Assembly: GCF_900099965.1 (NCBI RefSeq)
Contig: NZ_FNDJ01000003.1
Location: 434,001-498,000, forward strand
Length of the DNA: 64,000 nt
Source of the DNA: Nonomuraea jiangxiensis
Lineage (GTDB): Bacteria; Actinomycetota; Actinomycetes; Streptosporangiales; Streptosporangiaceae
Reading direction: 5' to 3'
Below, piece after piece: positions 17,499 through 26,283 of this stretch. The notes beneath the pieces were generated by a model that worked only from the letters and a program-made list of their open reading frames with translations, had not been told where the DNA came from and made no database searches. Numbering within the stretch: the first letter of the stretch is position 1; each line of letters begins with the position of its first letter. The translations under genes and the position numbers were made by a program.

Positions 17499-18536
17499 AT
17501 GTCTCGGCGTATATTTACAAACCCGACACAGAAACGGCTCCAGGTGGATGTTCTCGACCGGCGCCTCGTCGCCGCGCTGCAAGTCAGCCCGCGGGCGTCG
17601 TGGGGTGAGCTCGGCAGAGCCGTGGGCGAGCACGAGCGCACGGTCGCGCGCCGGTTGCAGCGGCTGTTCGCCGAGGGCATGGTGCGGGTCACCGCCATCT
17701 ACGACGATCTGCGCACCGGGCACGGGCGCCCGGCCCACGTGCACGTCCAGGTGCGGCCCGGCACGGCCGGCGAGGTGGCGCTGGCGCTGGCCGGCCGGCG
17801 CGACACCCGCTCGGTCTACGCCCTGACCGGCGCCGCCGACCTCGCCTGCGAGCTGGTCTCCCCGTCCAGGGAGGACCTGCACCGGGTCCTCACCGCCGAT
17901 CTCACGGCCATCGACGGGGTCCTGCAGACGCAGACCCAGGTGGTGCTGCACACGTTCAGGACCGTGGCCGAGTGGCACGCCCCCTACCTCGGCGAGACGG
18001 AGCTGGCCGAGCTGCGGCCGACGCCGCTCCCCGGGGGCCTGCCCGACGAGGAAGGGCTGTCGCCGCTGGAGGAGGAGATCGCCGAGTTGCTGGTCGCCGA
18101 CGGCAGGATCGCCTTCACCGCGGTCGCCGAGCGGCTGGACATCTCCGTGCCCACCGCCCGCCGGCGGGTGACCTCGCTGATCGAGCGGCGCCTGCTGCTC
18201 CCGCGCGCCGAGGTCGAGCCCGCGCTGCTCGGGCTGGAGGTTGAGGCCGTGCTCTGCCTGAAGGTCCGCCCGTACGGGCTCGACCTGGTCGGCCAGCGGC
18301 TGGCCGCGCACCCGTCCGTCCGCTACTGCGCCGCCACCTCGGGCACCTATTCGCTGAACGTGCAGGTCGTGACGGCGAACGAGGCCGACCTGTACCGGTT
18401 CATGACCCAGGTCGTCGGCGGCTACGACGAGATCACCGACGTGGACCTCACCCTGATCACCCGTGCCTACAAGCGCGGTCACCTGCACAAGTCCGGATTG
18501 CTGACGCTGGATCACCGTTGGGAGAAAACGCCATGA
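17499..18536 (+). CDS. Tandem-domain Lrp/AsnC family regulator
   Basis: Transcription regulator of 345 residues, about twice the usual Lrp length of about 150. It contains two consecutive AsnC-type units. The first has an HTH at about 18-60 (VDVLDRRLVAALQVSPRASW) and a ligand domain at about 75-150. The second has an HTH at about 185-235 (LSPLEEEIAELLVADGRIAF) and a RAM-like domain at about 245-325. Start ATG 17499 has no clear ribosome binding site, so leaderless translation or a GTG at 17544 is possible. The gene overlaps the M20 peptidase start by four bases (ATGA). Regulation of that peptidase and of the divergent transporter in response to an amino acid is the natural inference. Confidence 0.85.
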   Translation: MSRRIFTNPTQKRLQVDVLDRRLVAALQVSPRASWGELGRAVGEHERTVARRLQRLFAEGMVRVTAIYDDLRTGHGRPAHVHVQVRPGTAGEVALALAGRRDTRSVYALTGAADLACELVSPSREDLHRVLTADLTAIDGVLQTQTQVVLHTFRTVAEWHAPYLGETELAELRPTPLPGGLPDEEGLSPLEEEIAELLVADGRIAFTAVAERLDISVPTARRRVTSLIERRLLLPRAEVEPALLGLEVEAVLCLKVRPYGLDLVGQRLAAHPSVRYCAATSGTYSLNVQVVTANEADLYRFMTQVVGGYDEITDVDLTLITRAYKRGHLHKSGLLTLDHRWEKTP

Positions 18537-19837
18537 CACCCGCCGAGAAAGAAGTCGCCGACCTTTGCGTGGAGCTGATCCGCGCCGACAGCAGCAACTA
18601 CGGGGACGGCACCGGCACCGGTGAGCGGGCCGCCGCCGAGGTCGTCATGTCCAGGCTGGCCGAGGTCGGGATCGACTACGAGTACATCGAGAGCGAGCCG
18701 GGGCGCGGCAACGTGATCACCCGGGTGGCGGGCAGCGACCCGTCGCTGCCCGCGCTGCTGGTGCACGGTCACCTCGACGTGGTGCCCGCCAACGCCGCCG
18801 ACTGGTCGGTGGACCCGTTCGCGGGCGAGGTGCGCGACGGCTACATCTGGGGCCGCGGCGCGGTGGACATGAAGGACATGGACGCGATGATGCTGGCCCT
18901 GATCCGCCAGCTCAAGCGCGAGGGGCGGCAGCCGCGCCGGGACCTCGTCTTCGCGTGGGTGGCCGACGAGGAGGCCGGCGGCGTCTATGGCGCCAAATAC
19001 CTCACCGCCCACCACCGCGACCTGTTCGAGGGCGTGACCGAGGCGATCAGCGAGGTCGGCGGCTACTCGCTGGAGGTGGACCCGTCGCTGCGCCTCTACC
19101 TGATCGAGACGGCGCAGAAGGGCCTGGCCTGGATGAAGCTGACCGCCGACGGCACGGCGGGTCACGGCTCGATGCTCAACTCCGACAACGCGGTCACCGA
19201 GATCGCCAGGGCGGTGGCCAGGATCGGCGAGCACGACTGGCCGCTGACGTACACGCCGACCGTGCGGCGGTTCCTCACCGAGGTCGCGAGCGCGTTCGAG
19301 ATCGAGTTCGACGAGGACGACCCGCAGCCGGTGCTGGACCGGATCGGGCCGCTCGTCCGCTTCGTCGGCGCGACACTGCGGCACACCACGAACCCCACCC
19401 AGCTCGGCGCCGGCTACAAGTCGAACGTCATCCCCGGCCAGGCCACGGCGGTGATCGACGGGCGGTTCCTGCCCGGGTTCGAGGAGGACTTCTTCAAGAC
19501 CGTCGACTCGCTGCTCGGGCCGAAGGTGCGGCGCGAGTTCGTGCACCACGACATCGCGCTGGAGACCTCGTTCGACGGTGACCTGGTGGAGTCGATGATC
19601 GCGGCGATCAAGGCCGAGGACCCGGCCGCTCGGGCGATCCCGTACTGCATGTCCGGTGGCACCGACAACAAGACGTTCTTCGCGGACATGGGGGTGCGCG
19701 GGTTCGGGTTCGTGCCGCTGCGGCTGCCCGGGGACATGGACTTCGCGTCGATGTTCCACGGCGTGGACGAGCGGGTGCCGGTCGACGCCCTGCACTTCGG
19801 CGTGCGGGTGCTGGAGAGGCTGCTCGTAAACTACTGA
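18533..19837 (+). CDS. M20 family metallopeptidase (dipeptidase/deacylase)
   Basis: Cytoplasmic zinc hydrolase of the M20 family, 434 residues. Metal and catalytic motifs are visible in order: LLVHGHLDVVP (His and catalytic Asp), GRGAVDMKD (bridging Asp), ADEEAGGVYG (general-base Glu pair), and a C-terminal SGGTDNKTF region. The dimerisation domain lies at about 190-310. The start ATG overlaps the Lrp stop codon and has a GGGAG site. Peptides, N-acyl amino acids or carbamoylated amino acids are all possible substrates. In M. tuberculosis the AmiA1/AmiB1 M20 enzymes occupy the same neighbourhood beside deoD, which supports conserved context but not a specific substrate. Confidence 0.87.
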   Translation: MTPAEKEVADLCVELIRADSSNYGDGTGTGERAAAEVVMSRLAEVGIDYEYIESEPGRGNVITRVAGSDPSLPALLVHGHLDVVPANAADWSVDPFAGEVRDGYIWGRGAVDMKDMDAMMLALIRQLKREGRQPRRDLVFAWVADEEAGGVYGAKYLTAHHRDLFEGVTEAISEVGGYSLEVDPSLRLYLIETAQKGLAWMKLTADGTAGHGSMLNSDNAVTEIARAVARIGEHDWPLTYTPTVRRFLTEVASAFEIEFDEDDPQPVLDRIGPLVRFVGATLRHTTNPTQLGAGYKSNVIPGQATAVIDGRFLPGFEEDFFKTVDSLLGPKVRREFVHHDIALETSFDGDLVESMIAAIKAEDPAARAIPYCMSGGTDNKTFFADMGVRGFGFVPLRLPGDMDFASMFHGVDERVPVDALHFGVRVLERLLVNY

Positions 19838-19840
19838 GGC

Positions 19841-20644
19841 GTGACCAAAGACGCATACACCCTCGCCCGCGAGGCCGCCACGGCCTTGCGGGCCGCGGCC
19901 GGCATCGACAACTTCGACGTGGCGCTCGTCATGGGGTCGGGGTGGGTGCCCGCCGCCGACGCGATCGGCGCGGCGGTCCGCGAAATACCGTTCACCGACC
20001 TGCCCGGCTTCCAGGCTCCCGCGGTGGCCGGGCACGGCGGCAGGATCCGCGTCGTGCGCACGGCGGCGGGGCGGCACGCGCTGGTGTTCCTCGGGCGTAC
20101 GCACCTCTACGAGGGGCTCGGGGTGGACACCGTCGTGCACGGCGTACGGACGGCGGCCGCGGCCGGGGTCCGCACCCTCGTGCTCACCAACGCGGCCGGC
20201 GGCCTGCGCCCCGAGACGCAGAGCGTCGGCGACCCGGTCCTGATCAGCGACCACATCAACCTGACCGGGGCCAACCCGATCACCGGGACCACGTTCCTGG
20301 ACCTCACGGAGGTCTACTCGGGCCGCCTGCGCGCCCTGGCCCGCGAGGTCGACCCGAGCCTGGCCGAGGGGGTGTACGTCGCCTTCCGCGGGCCGACGTA
20401 CGAGACGCCGGCCGAGATCCGCATGCTCCGGGCGCTGGGCGGCGACATGGTCGGCATGTCCACCGTGCTGGAGGCCATCGCCGCCCGCGAGGCGGGTCTC
20501 GACGTGCTGGGCCTGTCCCTGGTCACCAACCCCGGCGCGGGCCTGTCGGGCGAGCCGCTCAACCACGAGGAGGTCCTGGAGGTCGGCCGCACCACGGCCG
20601 CCCGCATGGGCGTCCTCCTGGCCAAGGTGGTGGACCGGCTGTGA
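19841..20644 (+). CDS. Purine-nucleoside phosphorylase
   Basis: Trimeric-type purine nucleoside phosphorylase, 267 residues, splitting inosine, guanosine or deoxy forms with phosphate into base and (deoxy)ribose 1-phosphate. Visible motifs are VMGSGWVPAAD (phosphate loop), LTNAAGGLRPE, GPTYETPAEIRM and GMSTVLEAIAAR near the C-terminus, all characteristic of the PNP/MTAP class. GTG 19841 lies four bases after the M20 stop, and the gene end overlaps the phosphosugar mutase start (GTGA). Coupling to a mutase that can convert pentose 1-phosphate to 5-phosphate makes a salvage unit. This parallels deoD-pmmB in M. tuberculosis. Confidence 0.93.
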   Translation: MTKDAYTLAREAATALRAAAGIDNFDVALVMGSGWVPAADAIGAAVREIPFTDLPGFQAPAVAGHGGRIRVVRTAAGRHALVFLGRTHLYEGLGVDTVVHGVRTAAAAGVRTLVLTNAAGGLRPETQSVGDPVLISDHINLTGANPITGTTFLDLTEVYSGRLRALAREVDPSLAEGVYVAFRGPTYETPAEIRMLRALGGDMVGMSTVLEAIAAREAGLDVLGLSLVTNPGAGLSGEPLNHEEVLEVGRTTAARMGVLLAKVVDRL

Positions 20645-22317
20645 CCGGGACCGGCGGAGGGCAGGGCGGCGGTGACCTCCTGGCGGAGGCCCGCGGGTGG
20701 CTGGCCCAGGACCCCGACCCCGACACCCGTGCCGAGCTGTCCGAGCTGATCGACCGCGGTGACCTGGCCGCGCTCGAAGACCGCTTCCGTACCAAGCTGG
20801 AGTTCGGCACGGCGGGCCTGCGCGGCGAGTTGGGCGCGGGCCCCAACCGGATGAACCGCGTCACCGTCATGCGCGCCGCCGCGGGCCTCGCCGCGGTGCT
20901 CGGGCCGGGCCGGCACGTGGTCATCGGCTACGACGCCCGCTACAAGTCCGACGTCTTCGCCCGGGACACGGCCGCCGTCCTGACCGGCGCGGGCCTGCAC
21001 GCCTCGCTGCTGCCGCATCCGCTGCCGACGCCCGTACTGGCCTTCGCCGTACGCCACCTCGGCGCGGACGCCGGGGTGACCGTCACCGCCAGCCACAACC
21101 CGCCGCGCGACAACGGCTACAAGGTCTACTGGGGCGACGGCTCGCAGATCGTGCCGCCGGTCGACGCCGAGATCTCGGCCGCGATCGACGCCGTCGGTCC
21201 CGTGGACCGGCTCCCGCTGCACGCCCCCGGCACGCTGACGGAGCTGGGCGAGGAGGTCGTCGCCGCCTACCTCGCCGCCGTGACGTCGCTCCCCCTGGGC
21301 GAGGCACGTGACCTGCGGGTGGCCTACACGCCGCTGCACGGGGTGGGCGCCGCCACGCTGGACGCCGCGTTCCGGGCGGCCGGGTTCGAGCCCCCGGTGG
21401 CCGTCGTCGAGCAGCGCGATCCCGATCCCCGCTTCCCCACGGTGTCCTTCCCCAACCCGGAGGAGCCGGGCGCGATGGACCTGGCCGTCGCCCTGGCCGC
21501 CAAGCTGCGGGCGGACCTGGTGCTGGCCAACGACCCTGACGCCGACCGGTGCGCGGTGGGCGTACCGCTGCCTGACGGCACGTGCCGCATGCTGACCGGC
21601 GACGAGGTCGGGGGCCTGCTGGCCGAGCACGTGATCACGCACACCACCGGGGACCGCATGGTGGCCACCACCATCGTCTCCTCGACCCTGCTCGGCAAGA
21701 TCGCCCAGGCGCACGGCGTCCGCTACGGCGAGACGCTGACCGGCTTCAAGTGGATCATCAGAGCCGGCCCCGGCCTGGTCTTCGGCTACGAGGAGGCCAT
21801 CGGCTACAGCATCGGCGCCGACGCAGGCGCTGGCGCTGACGCCAGGCTCCCGGTCCGGGACAAGGACGGCATCGGTGCGGCGCTGACGGTGGCGGCCATC
21901 GCGGCGACCGCCAAGCGCACCGGCCGTACCCTGCTGGACCTGCTCGACGACCAGGCCCGCCGCTACGGCCTGCACGCCACCTCCCAGCTCTCCTTCCGGG
22001 TGGCCGACCTCTCCCTGATCACCGCCGCCATGTCGCGCCTGCGCGCCACCCCGCCCACCACCCTCGGCGGCCGGGCGGTGACCCGGGCGGACGACCTGGC
22101 CAGAGGCGACGGCGGCCTGCCCACGACCGACGGCCTGCGCTACCACCTGGCAGGCGACGCCCGCGTGGTGATCCGCCCCTCGGGCACCGAACCCAAACTC
22201 AAGTGCTACCTGGAGGTCGTGATACCGGCCCCGGACGACGTCCCCACGGCCCGCACTAACGCCACCGCAACCCTCGACACCCTGAAAACCGACCTGACGA
22301 CCCTCCTGGCCCTGTAG
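20641..22317 (+). CDS. Phospho-sugar mutase (PMM/PGM family, PmmB-like)
   Basis: Alpha-D-phosphohexomutase superfamily enzyme, 558 residues. The phosphoserine loop TASHNPPRDNG contains Ser151, the metal-binding loop is DPDADR near 298-303, the sugar-specificity loop is GYEEAIGY, and the phosphate loop is RPSGTEPK near 512. Length and the GYEEAIGY loop fit the PmmB/phosphopentomutase-like branch. GTG 20641 overlaps the PNP stop, so the enzymes are translationally coupled. A role in turning PNP-released ribose 1-phosphate into ribose 5-phosphate is likely from context; phosphoglucomutase or phosphomannomutase activity is also possible. A short insert reading ADAGAGADA near residues 397-405 is low-complexity and probably a surface loop. 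Confidence 0.88.
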   Translation: MTGTGGGQGGGDLLAEARGWLAQDPDPDTRAELSELIDRGDLAALEDRFRTKLEFGTAGLRGELGAGPNRMNRVTVMRAAAGLAAVLGPGRHVVIGYDARYKSDVFARDTAAVLTGAGLHASLLPHPLPTPVLAFAVRHLGADAGVTVTASHNPPRDNGYKVYWGDGSQIVPPVDAEISAAIDAVGPVDRLPLHAPGTLTELGEEVVAAYLAAVTSLPLGEARDLRVAYTPLHGVGAATLDAAFRAAGFEPPVAVVEQRDPDPRFPTVSFPNPEEPGAMDLAVALAAKLRADLVLANDPDADRCAVGVPLPDGTCRMLTGDEVGGLLAEHVITHTTGDRMVATTIVSSTLLGKIAQAHGVRYGETLTGFKWIIRAGPGLVFGYEEAIGYSIGADAGAGADARLPVRDKDGIGAALTVAAIAATAKRTGRTLLDLLDDQARRYGLHATSQLSFRVADLSLITAAMSRLRATPPTTLGGRAVTRADDLARGDGGLPTTDGLRYHLAGDARVVIRPSGTEPKLKCYLEVVIPAPDDVPTARTNATATLDTLKTDLTTLLAL

Positions 22318-22321
22318 AAGA

Positions 22322-22337
22322 CAACCGAATTCGGTTG
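22322..22337. repeat. 16-bp perfect palindrome after the mutase gene
   Basis: CAACCGAATTCGGTTG lies 5 bp past the mutase stop. As RNA it forms a 6-bp stem with an AATT loop. It may support the stronger terminator downstream or be a protein-binding site. Confidence 0.4.
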
Positions 22338-22388
22338 CTTCCGGGGAGCCGAGAGCTGGTTCCGTGAAGTGGCTTGAGAACGGCGCTA

Positions 22389-22418
22389 GGGACCTCGCCG
22401 CGGGTTGGGCGAGGTCCC
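22389..22418. terminator. Bidirectional terminator between convergent genes
   Basis: Perfect 11-bp stem (GGGACCTCGCC with GGCGAGGTCCC, loop of eight) between the rightward nucleoside salvage unit and the leftward GyrI-like gene. There is no strong T-run, as is usual for actinomycete terminators. Confidence 0.75.
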
Positions 22419-22427
22419 GGTTGGCGG

Positions 22428-22913
22428 TCAGGCCAGGCGGAACTGCAGGTCGATGTCCCAGTCGTTGGGGTCGGGGGCATCCAGCGGGTTCGTCGGGTAG
22501 AGCTCCAGGCGGCAGCCCCAGTGCTCCGTCCCGTCCTTGCGCGTCATGTCCCACTCCAGGCCCTGCGCCTCGGCCCACTTCAGCATCGTGTCGATGACGC
22601 CGGGGAGCTGGTCCGGGTGGCCGTGGTGGGTGGTGGTGACGAAGCGGCCGGCCGGGAGCACGTCGGTGAACATGTCGCCGTCGGGCTCCACGGGCACGCC
22701 GATCGGCACGCCCACCTGCACCACCAGCCGGTCCGCCGCCATGTCGATGGAGTCGTACCGGAAGAACGGGGCGCCGGTGAGGGCCACGCCGCGTTCGGCG
22801 AGCCAGCCGATCATCCCGGCGATACGGTCTCCGACCACGCCGAAGGTGGTCATGGTGATGGTCTTGCGAATCCCGAGGTAGGGACGCTCGGGGAATTCGA
22901 CGATCTGTGGCAT
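22428..22913 (-). CDS. GyrI-like small-molecule-binding domain protein
   Basis: Stand-alone GyrI-like (AraC effector-binding type) protein, 161 residues, likely a cytosolic ligand-binding protein. Features are the N-terminal VEFPERPYLGIRKTI strand, PFFRYDSID in the middle, the VLPAGRFVTTTHHG strand typical of the fold, and the WGCRLELYPTNP end. The ATG at 22913 is preceded by AAGGAGGAAAT. It is the third gene of a leftward operon MerR, ECF sigma, GyrI-like. The MerR protein itself carries a related C-terminal domain, so both products may bind the same type of hydrophobic or cationic ligand. A sequestering or buffering role is inference. Confidence 0.75.
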   Translation of the reverse strand: MPQIVEFPERPYLGIRKTITMTTFGVVGDRIAGMIGWLAERGVALTGAPFFRYDSIDMAADRLVVQVGVPIGVPVEPDGDMFTDVLPAGRFVTTTHHGHPDQLPGVIDTMLKWAEAQGLEWDMTRKDGTEHWGCRLELYPTNPLDAPDPNDWDIDLQFRLA

Positions 22914-22934
22914 GTGGATTTCCTCCTTCACCCC

Positions 22935-23864
22935 TCAGTACGCAGCGCGGGCCTCGAACTCATCGGCGGGGCGCGCTTTTGATCCGTCGATGCCGAAGAG
23001 CGGGAACAACTCGGGGTCCAGGTAGGTGGTGACGTTCGTGATGCGGTCGCCGCCCTCGATGACGACCAGGGCGAACGGCTCGCCGTTCAGGTACTGAGCG
23101 AAGGCCGGGCAGCCGTTGGCCCGCGTCGGCACCAGCCGGGAGCCCGCGCACGGCGCGTCGGCCGCCCGCATGACCGCGTGGATGCTCTCCCGCCCGCGCA
23201 GCCACCACGCGAAGGGCGGCATGGACTCCGTCGCGTCCTCGTGCAGCAGCGACACCAACGCATCGACGTCGTAGCACTCGAAAGCGGCCACGTACTGGCT
23301 CAGCAGGTCCTCGTCCACCTCACCGGCGGGCGGGTCGGTGGCGGGGAGTTTGGCCCTGGCGCGTTGCAGGGTGCTGTTGACCGACGTGACGGTGGTGGAC
23401 AGCAGGGTCGCCGTCTCGGCGGCGGTCCACTTCAGCACGTCGCGCAGGATGAGGACGGCCCGCTGCCGGGGCGCCAGGTGCTGCAGGGCCGCGATGAAGG
23501 CCAGGCGGACGGTCTCCTTCGCCACCGCCAGCTCCGCGGGGTCGAGGCGGTCGTCCGGGATGGGGTAGACCCAGCGCTCGCGCGGGAGCGGGGCGCCGAG
23601 GCCGGCGCCGGGGGTCACGGCGGGGCCGAGGTCCATGGCGCGGGCGCGGCGCTGGGGGCCGCGCAGCATGTCGAGGCAGACGTTCGTGGCCAGGTGGAAC
23701 AGCCACGGCCGCAGCGGGCCGCGTGCGGCGTCGTACGTACGCCACGCCCGCACGAACGTCTCCTGCACCGCGTCCTCGGCCTCGAACCCCGAGCCCAGCA
23801 TGCGGTAGCAGTAGCCCGTCAGCTCGGCCCGGTGGGGTTCGAGGTGCTCGTGGAGCTCGGTCAC
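22935..23864 (-). CDS. ECF sigma factor with C-terminal SnoaL-like domain
   Basis: Extracytoplasmic-function sigma factor, 309 residues. Sigma region 2 is at about 10-75 (AEDAVQETFVRAWRTYD), region 4 at about 125-178 (LAPRQRAVLILRDVL, then TLLSTTVTSVNSTLQRARAK), and a SnoaL/NTF2-like domain follows at about 190-309. Sigma factors of this layout (SigG/SigJ-like) use the C-terminal extension for regulation instead of a separate anti-sigma factor. GTG 23864 overlaps the MerR stop, so it is translated as part of the MerR operon; longer readings start inside MerR without a site. It probably transcribes a stress or ligand-induced set of promoters not identifiable here. Confidence 0.88.
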   Translation of the reverse strand: MTELHEHLEPHRAELTGYCYRMLGSGFEAEDAVQETFVRAWRTYDAARGPLRPWLFHLATNVCLDMLRGPQRRARAMDLGPAVTPGAGLGAPLPRERWVYPIPDDRLDPAELAVAKETVRLAFIAALQHLAPRQRAVLILRDVLKWTAAETATLLSTTVTSVNSTLQRARAKLPATDPPAGEVDEDLLSQYVAAFECYDVDALVSLLHEDATESMPPFAWWLRGRESIHAVMRAADAPCAGSRLVPTRANGCPAFAQYLNGEPFALVVIEGGDRITNVTTYLDPELFPLFGIDGSKARPADEFEARAAY

Positions 23865-24682
23865 TGGGCCGGGACCACTTCCATCTGGAGCTCGGTCACC
23901 CATTCGTCCAGGTTCTCCGGGCAGTGCAGGGAGATCTCCCTGGCCAGGGCGCGCGAGTGGTAGCCGTTCTCCTCGATCCAGTGGGCCAGCGCCTGGAACG
24001 TAGGCCCCACCTGCTCCATCGACCCGTGGTGGATGATCGTGGCCGCCGTATCGATGGCGGGCAGGTCGACCACCGCGAAGTCGTGGCCCTCCCGGGACTC
24101 CAGGGCGGCCGGCATGCAGGCGTGCACCATGACCGAGCCGTCGTCCTCCGCCACGTAGTAGGCCAGGCCGGGCCCGGTGATCCGGGCGGAGGCCGCTTCC
24201 AGCCGCCGGCAGAGCTCGGTGAAGAGCGGCTGGATGACGGGGCCGATGTCCTCGCCGTCGTAGCTGGCCGCCCGGGCGCTGAGCTCGGCGACCCTGACCG
24301 GCTCCACCCTCTTGAGCACGACCTCGGCAGTACGCATGTAACCCTCCTTCTCGATCGTCCGCAGACGCGCCTCGACGCTCCGCAGCCTGGCGAGGTCGGC
24401 GCTGATCCGGGCCTCCAACTGGGCGCGGCGCAGGCGTACCATGCCGTGCAGTTCCTCCGTGCTCACCTTCTCGTCGAGGATCGCCCTGACCTGCTCCAGC
24501 GTGAAGCCGAGGTCCTTGATCGCGACGATGCGGTTGAGCCTGGACAACTGCGCGGCCTGGTAGGAGCGATATCCGCTGACCGGGTCCACGTGCGCGGGGC
24601 GCAGCAGACCGATCGCGTCGTAGTGCCGCAACATGCGTACGGACACCAGCCCCAGCCTGGCGAAATCTCCGATGCTGAACAT
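23861..24682 (-). CDS. MerR family regulator with GyrI-like effector domain
   Basis: Ligand-responsive activator/repressor of 273 residues. The winged helix of MerR is at about 1-70 (MFSIGDFARLGLVSVRMLRH, then YRSYQAAQL). A dimerisation coiled coil lies at about 75-120, and a BmrR/GyrI-like effector domain at about 125-270. ATG 24682 is chosen because it begins the canonical winged helix, and the promoter immediately upstream fits. The operon continues with an ECF sigma factor and a GyrI-like protein through a four-base overlap. Binding of a hydrophobic cation or xenobiotic would be expected from the domain family. Regulation is visible as a MerR-type promoter at 24693-24723. Confidence 0.88.
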   Translation of the reverse strand: MFSIGDFARLGLVSVRMLRHYDAIGLLRPAHVDPVSGYRSYQAAQLSRLNRIVAIKDLGFTLEQVRAILDEKVSTEELHGMVRLRRAQLEARISADLARLRSVEARLRTIEKEGYMRTAEVVLKRVEPVRVAELSARAASYDGEDIGPVIQPLFTELCRRLEAASARITGPGLAYYVAEDDGSVMVHACMPAALESREGHDFAVVDLPAIDTAATIIHHGSMEQVGPTFQALAHWIEENGYHSRALAREISLHCPENLDEWVTELQMEVVPAQ

Positions 24683-24692
24683 TGCGGCTCCA

Positions 24693-24723
24693 GATCTACC
24701 GGCTGACACGGTGTCAGGGTCAA
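24693..24723 (-). promoter_or_regulatory. MerR-type promoter with 19-bp spacer and dyad
   Basis: Minus strand: -35 TTGACC (24718-24723), a 19-bp spacer (24699-24717) and -10 TAGATC (24693-24698). The spacer holds the dyad CTGACAC-C-GTGTCAG. The overlong spacer with a dyad inside is the signature of MerR-controlled promoters. It lies just ahead of the MerR gene, arguing for autoregulation, and also adjoins the divergent acyl-CoA ligase gene. Confidence 0.8.
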
Positions 24724-24789
24724 CCTATGGTGATTTGGGATGACATGGGGCCTTTTCCGGGCCCCTGGATCTGCCATGGGAGCCGCTGG

Positions 24790-26283
24790 ATGCCCGAAAC
24801 GATCCCCGACTTACTACGGCAAGCCGCCAGAACGTACGGCGCACGAGAGTTCCTCCGCTGCCCCGACGCCACGCTCACCTTCGCCGAGGCCGACGAGCAG
24901 TCCGACCTGCTGGCCCGGGGCCTGGTGGCCTGGGGCGTGCGACCCGGCGACCGGGTCGCGATCATGCTGGACAACACCTCCGGCTGGCCGCTGAGCTGGT
25001 TCGGGGTGCTGAAGGCCGGGGCCGTCGCCGTCCCGGTGAACGTCCGTTACCAGGCCGCCGACCTGGCGCACGTCCTGCGGGACTCCGGCGCCACCCGGAT
25101 CATCACCCACCTCGATCACGCCGGCCTCGCCGACTGCGGCACCCCCGGCTTCCTGATGGACGAGCAGAGCCGCCTGACCCCCGACGTGCCCACCGAACAC
25201 CACGATGTAGCGAATTTTCAGTACACATCGGGCACCACGGGCTTCCCCAAGGCCTGCATGCTCACCCACGACTACTGGCTCAGAACCGCTCAGATCATCG
25301 CCGACCAGGTGAACCTCCGCGACGACGACGTCCTGCTCATGGTGCAGGCCTACTCCTACCTGGACCCCCAGTGGGCCACCCTGGTCTGCCTGATCGGCGG
25401 CATCCCGCTCGTCCTGCTCCCCCGCTTCTCCGCCTCCGGCTTCTGGCCCTCGGTCAGGGAGCACGGCGCGACGCTCACGTACGTCCTGGGTTCCATGCCC
25501 CTGCTGCTGCACAAGCAGCCGCCGCACCCGCACGACCGCGACCACCGCATGCGGCTGGTGATCTGCTCGGGCATCCAGCCCGACCTGCACCGGACGTTCG
25601 AGGAGCGCTGGGGCGCCCCCTGGCGCGAGCTGTACGGCTCCACGGAGAGCGGCCCCGACCTGGTCGTGCCCGAGGACGCGGCCGAGACGGTCGGCACCGG
25701 CGCCATGGGCCTGCCGCCGCCGGGCAAGGAGGTCAAGCTGGACGAGACCGGCGAGATCCTGGTCAGGGGCGTGCCCATGATGCGGGGCTACTGGAACCAC
25801 CCGGAGGCCACCGCCCAGGTCTTCAGAGACGGCTGGTACCACACGGGCGACCTCGGCTTCCGCGACGACCGCGGCTACCTGCACCACACCGGGCGGATCA
25901 AGGACATGGTCCGCAGGGGCGGCGAGAACATCTCGTGCGCCGAGGTGGAACGCGTGCTCACCCAGCACCCGGCGGTGCTGCAGGCGGCCCTGGTGCCCAT
26001 CCCCGACGAGCTGTCCGGCGAGCTGCCCAAGGCGTTCCTGCAACTCCGCCCCGGCCACGAGCCCGGCGTCGACCTGGCCATGAGCGTGGTCGAGCACGCC
26101 AGGCAGCGCCTGGCCAGGTTCAAGGTCCCGGCGTACGTGGAGTTCGTCGAGACGTTCTCGCTGACCCCCTCGGCCCGCATCGAGAAGCGCCACCTCCTCA
26201 CCCCGGAGCGCGACCAGCGCGCCGCCCCCGCCATCGCGACCGACACCCCCCGCCGGGAAACGGCAGCAAAGGAGCACTCATGA
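24790..26283 (+). CDS. AMP-binding acyl-CoA synthetase
   Basis: Member of the ANL adenylating superfamily, 497 residues, forming an acyl-adenylate and then acyl-CoA. The P-loop YTSGTTGFPKACML, the A5-type YGSTESGPD, the YHTGD motif, the hinge GRIKDMVRRGGENIS and a C-terminal Lys in SARIEKRHLL are all present. ATG 24790 is chosen for a GGGAG site; an in-frame ATG at 24727 would add 21 residues but has no good site. The gene overlaps an enoyl-CoA hydratase by four bases, so the pair likely activates and then processes a short, branched or aromatic acid. The substrate is unknown. It is divergent from, and possibly regulated by, the MerR protein. Confidence 0.88.
   Translation: MPETIPDLLRQAARTYGAREFLRCPDATLTFAEADEQSDLLARGLVAWGVRPGDRVAIMLDNTSGWPLSWFGVLKAGAVAVPVNVRYQAADLAHVLRDSGATRIITHLDHAGLADCGTPGFLMDEQSRLTPDVPTEHHDVANFQYTSGTTGFPKACMLTHDYWLRTAQIIADQVNLRDDDVLLMVQAYSYLDPQWATLVCLIGGIPLVLLPRFSASGFWPSVREHGATLTYVLGSMPLLLHKQPPHPHDRDHRMRLVICSGIQPDLHRTFEERWGAPWRELYGSTESGPDLVVPEDAAETVGTGAMGLPPPGKEVKLDETGEILVRGVPMMRGYWNHPEATAQVFRDGWYHTGDLGFRDDRGYLHHTGRIKDMVRRGGENISCAEVERVLTQHPAVLQAALVPIPDELSGELPKAFLQLRPGHEPGVDLAMSVVEHARQRLARFKVPAYVEFVETFSLTPSARIEKRHLLTPERDQRAAPAIATDTPRRETAAKEHS

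Noticed and set aside
20314..22578. A 754-codon leftward frame opposite PNP and the mutase
   Set aside because: The sense frames carry complete, coupled enzymes with all motifs; the antisense frame has none.
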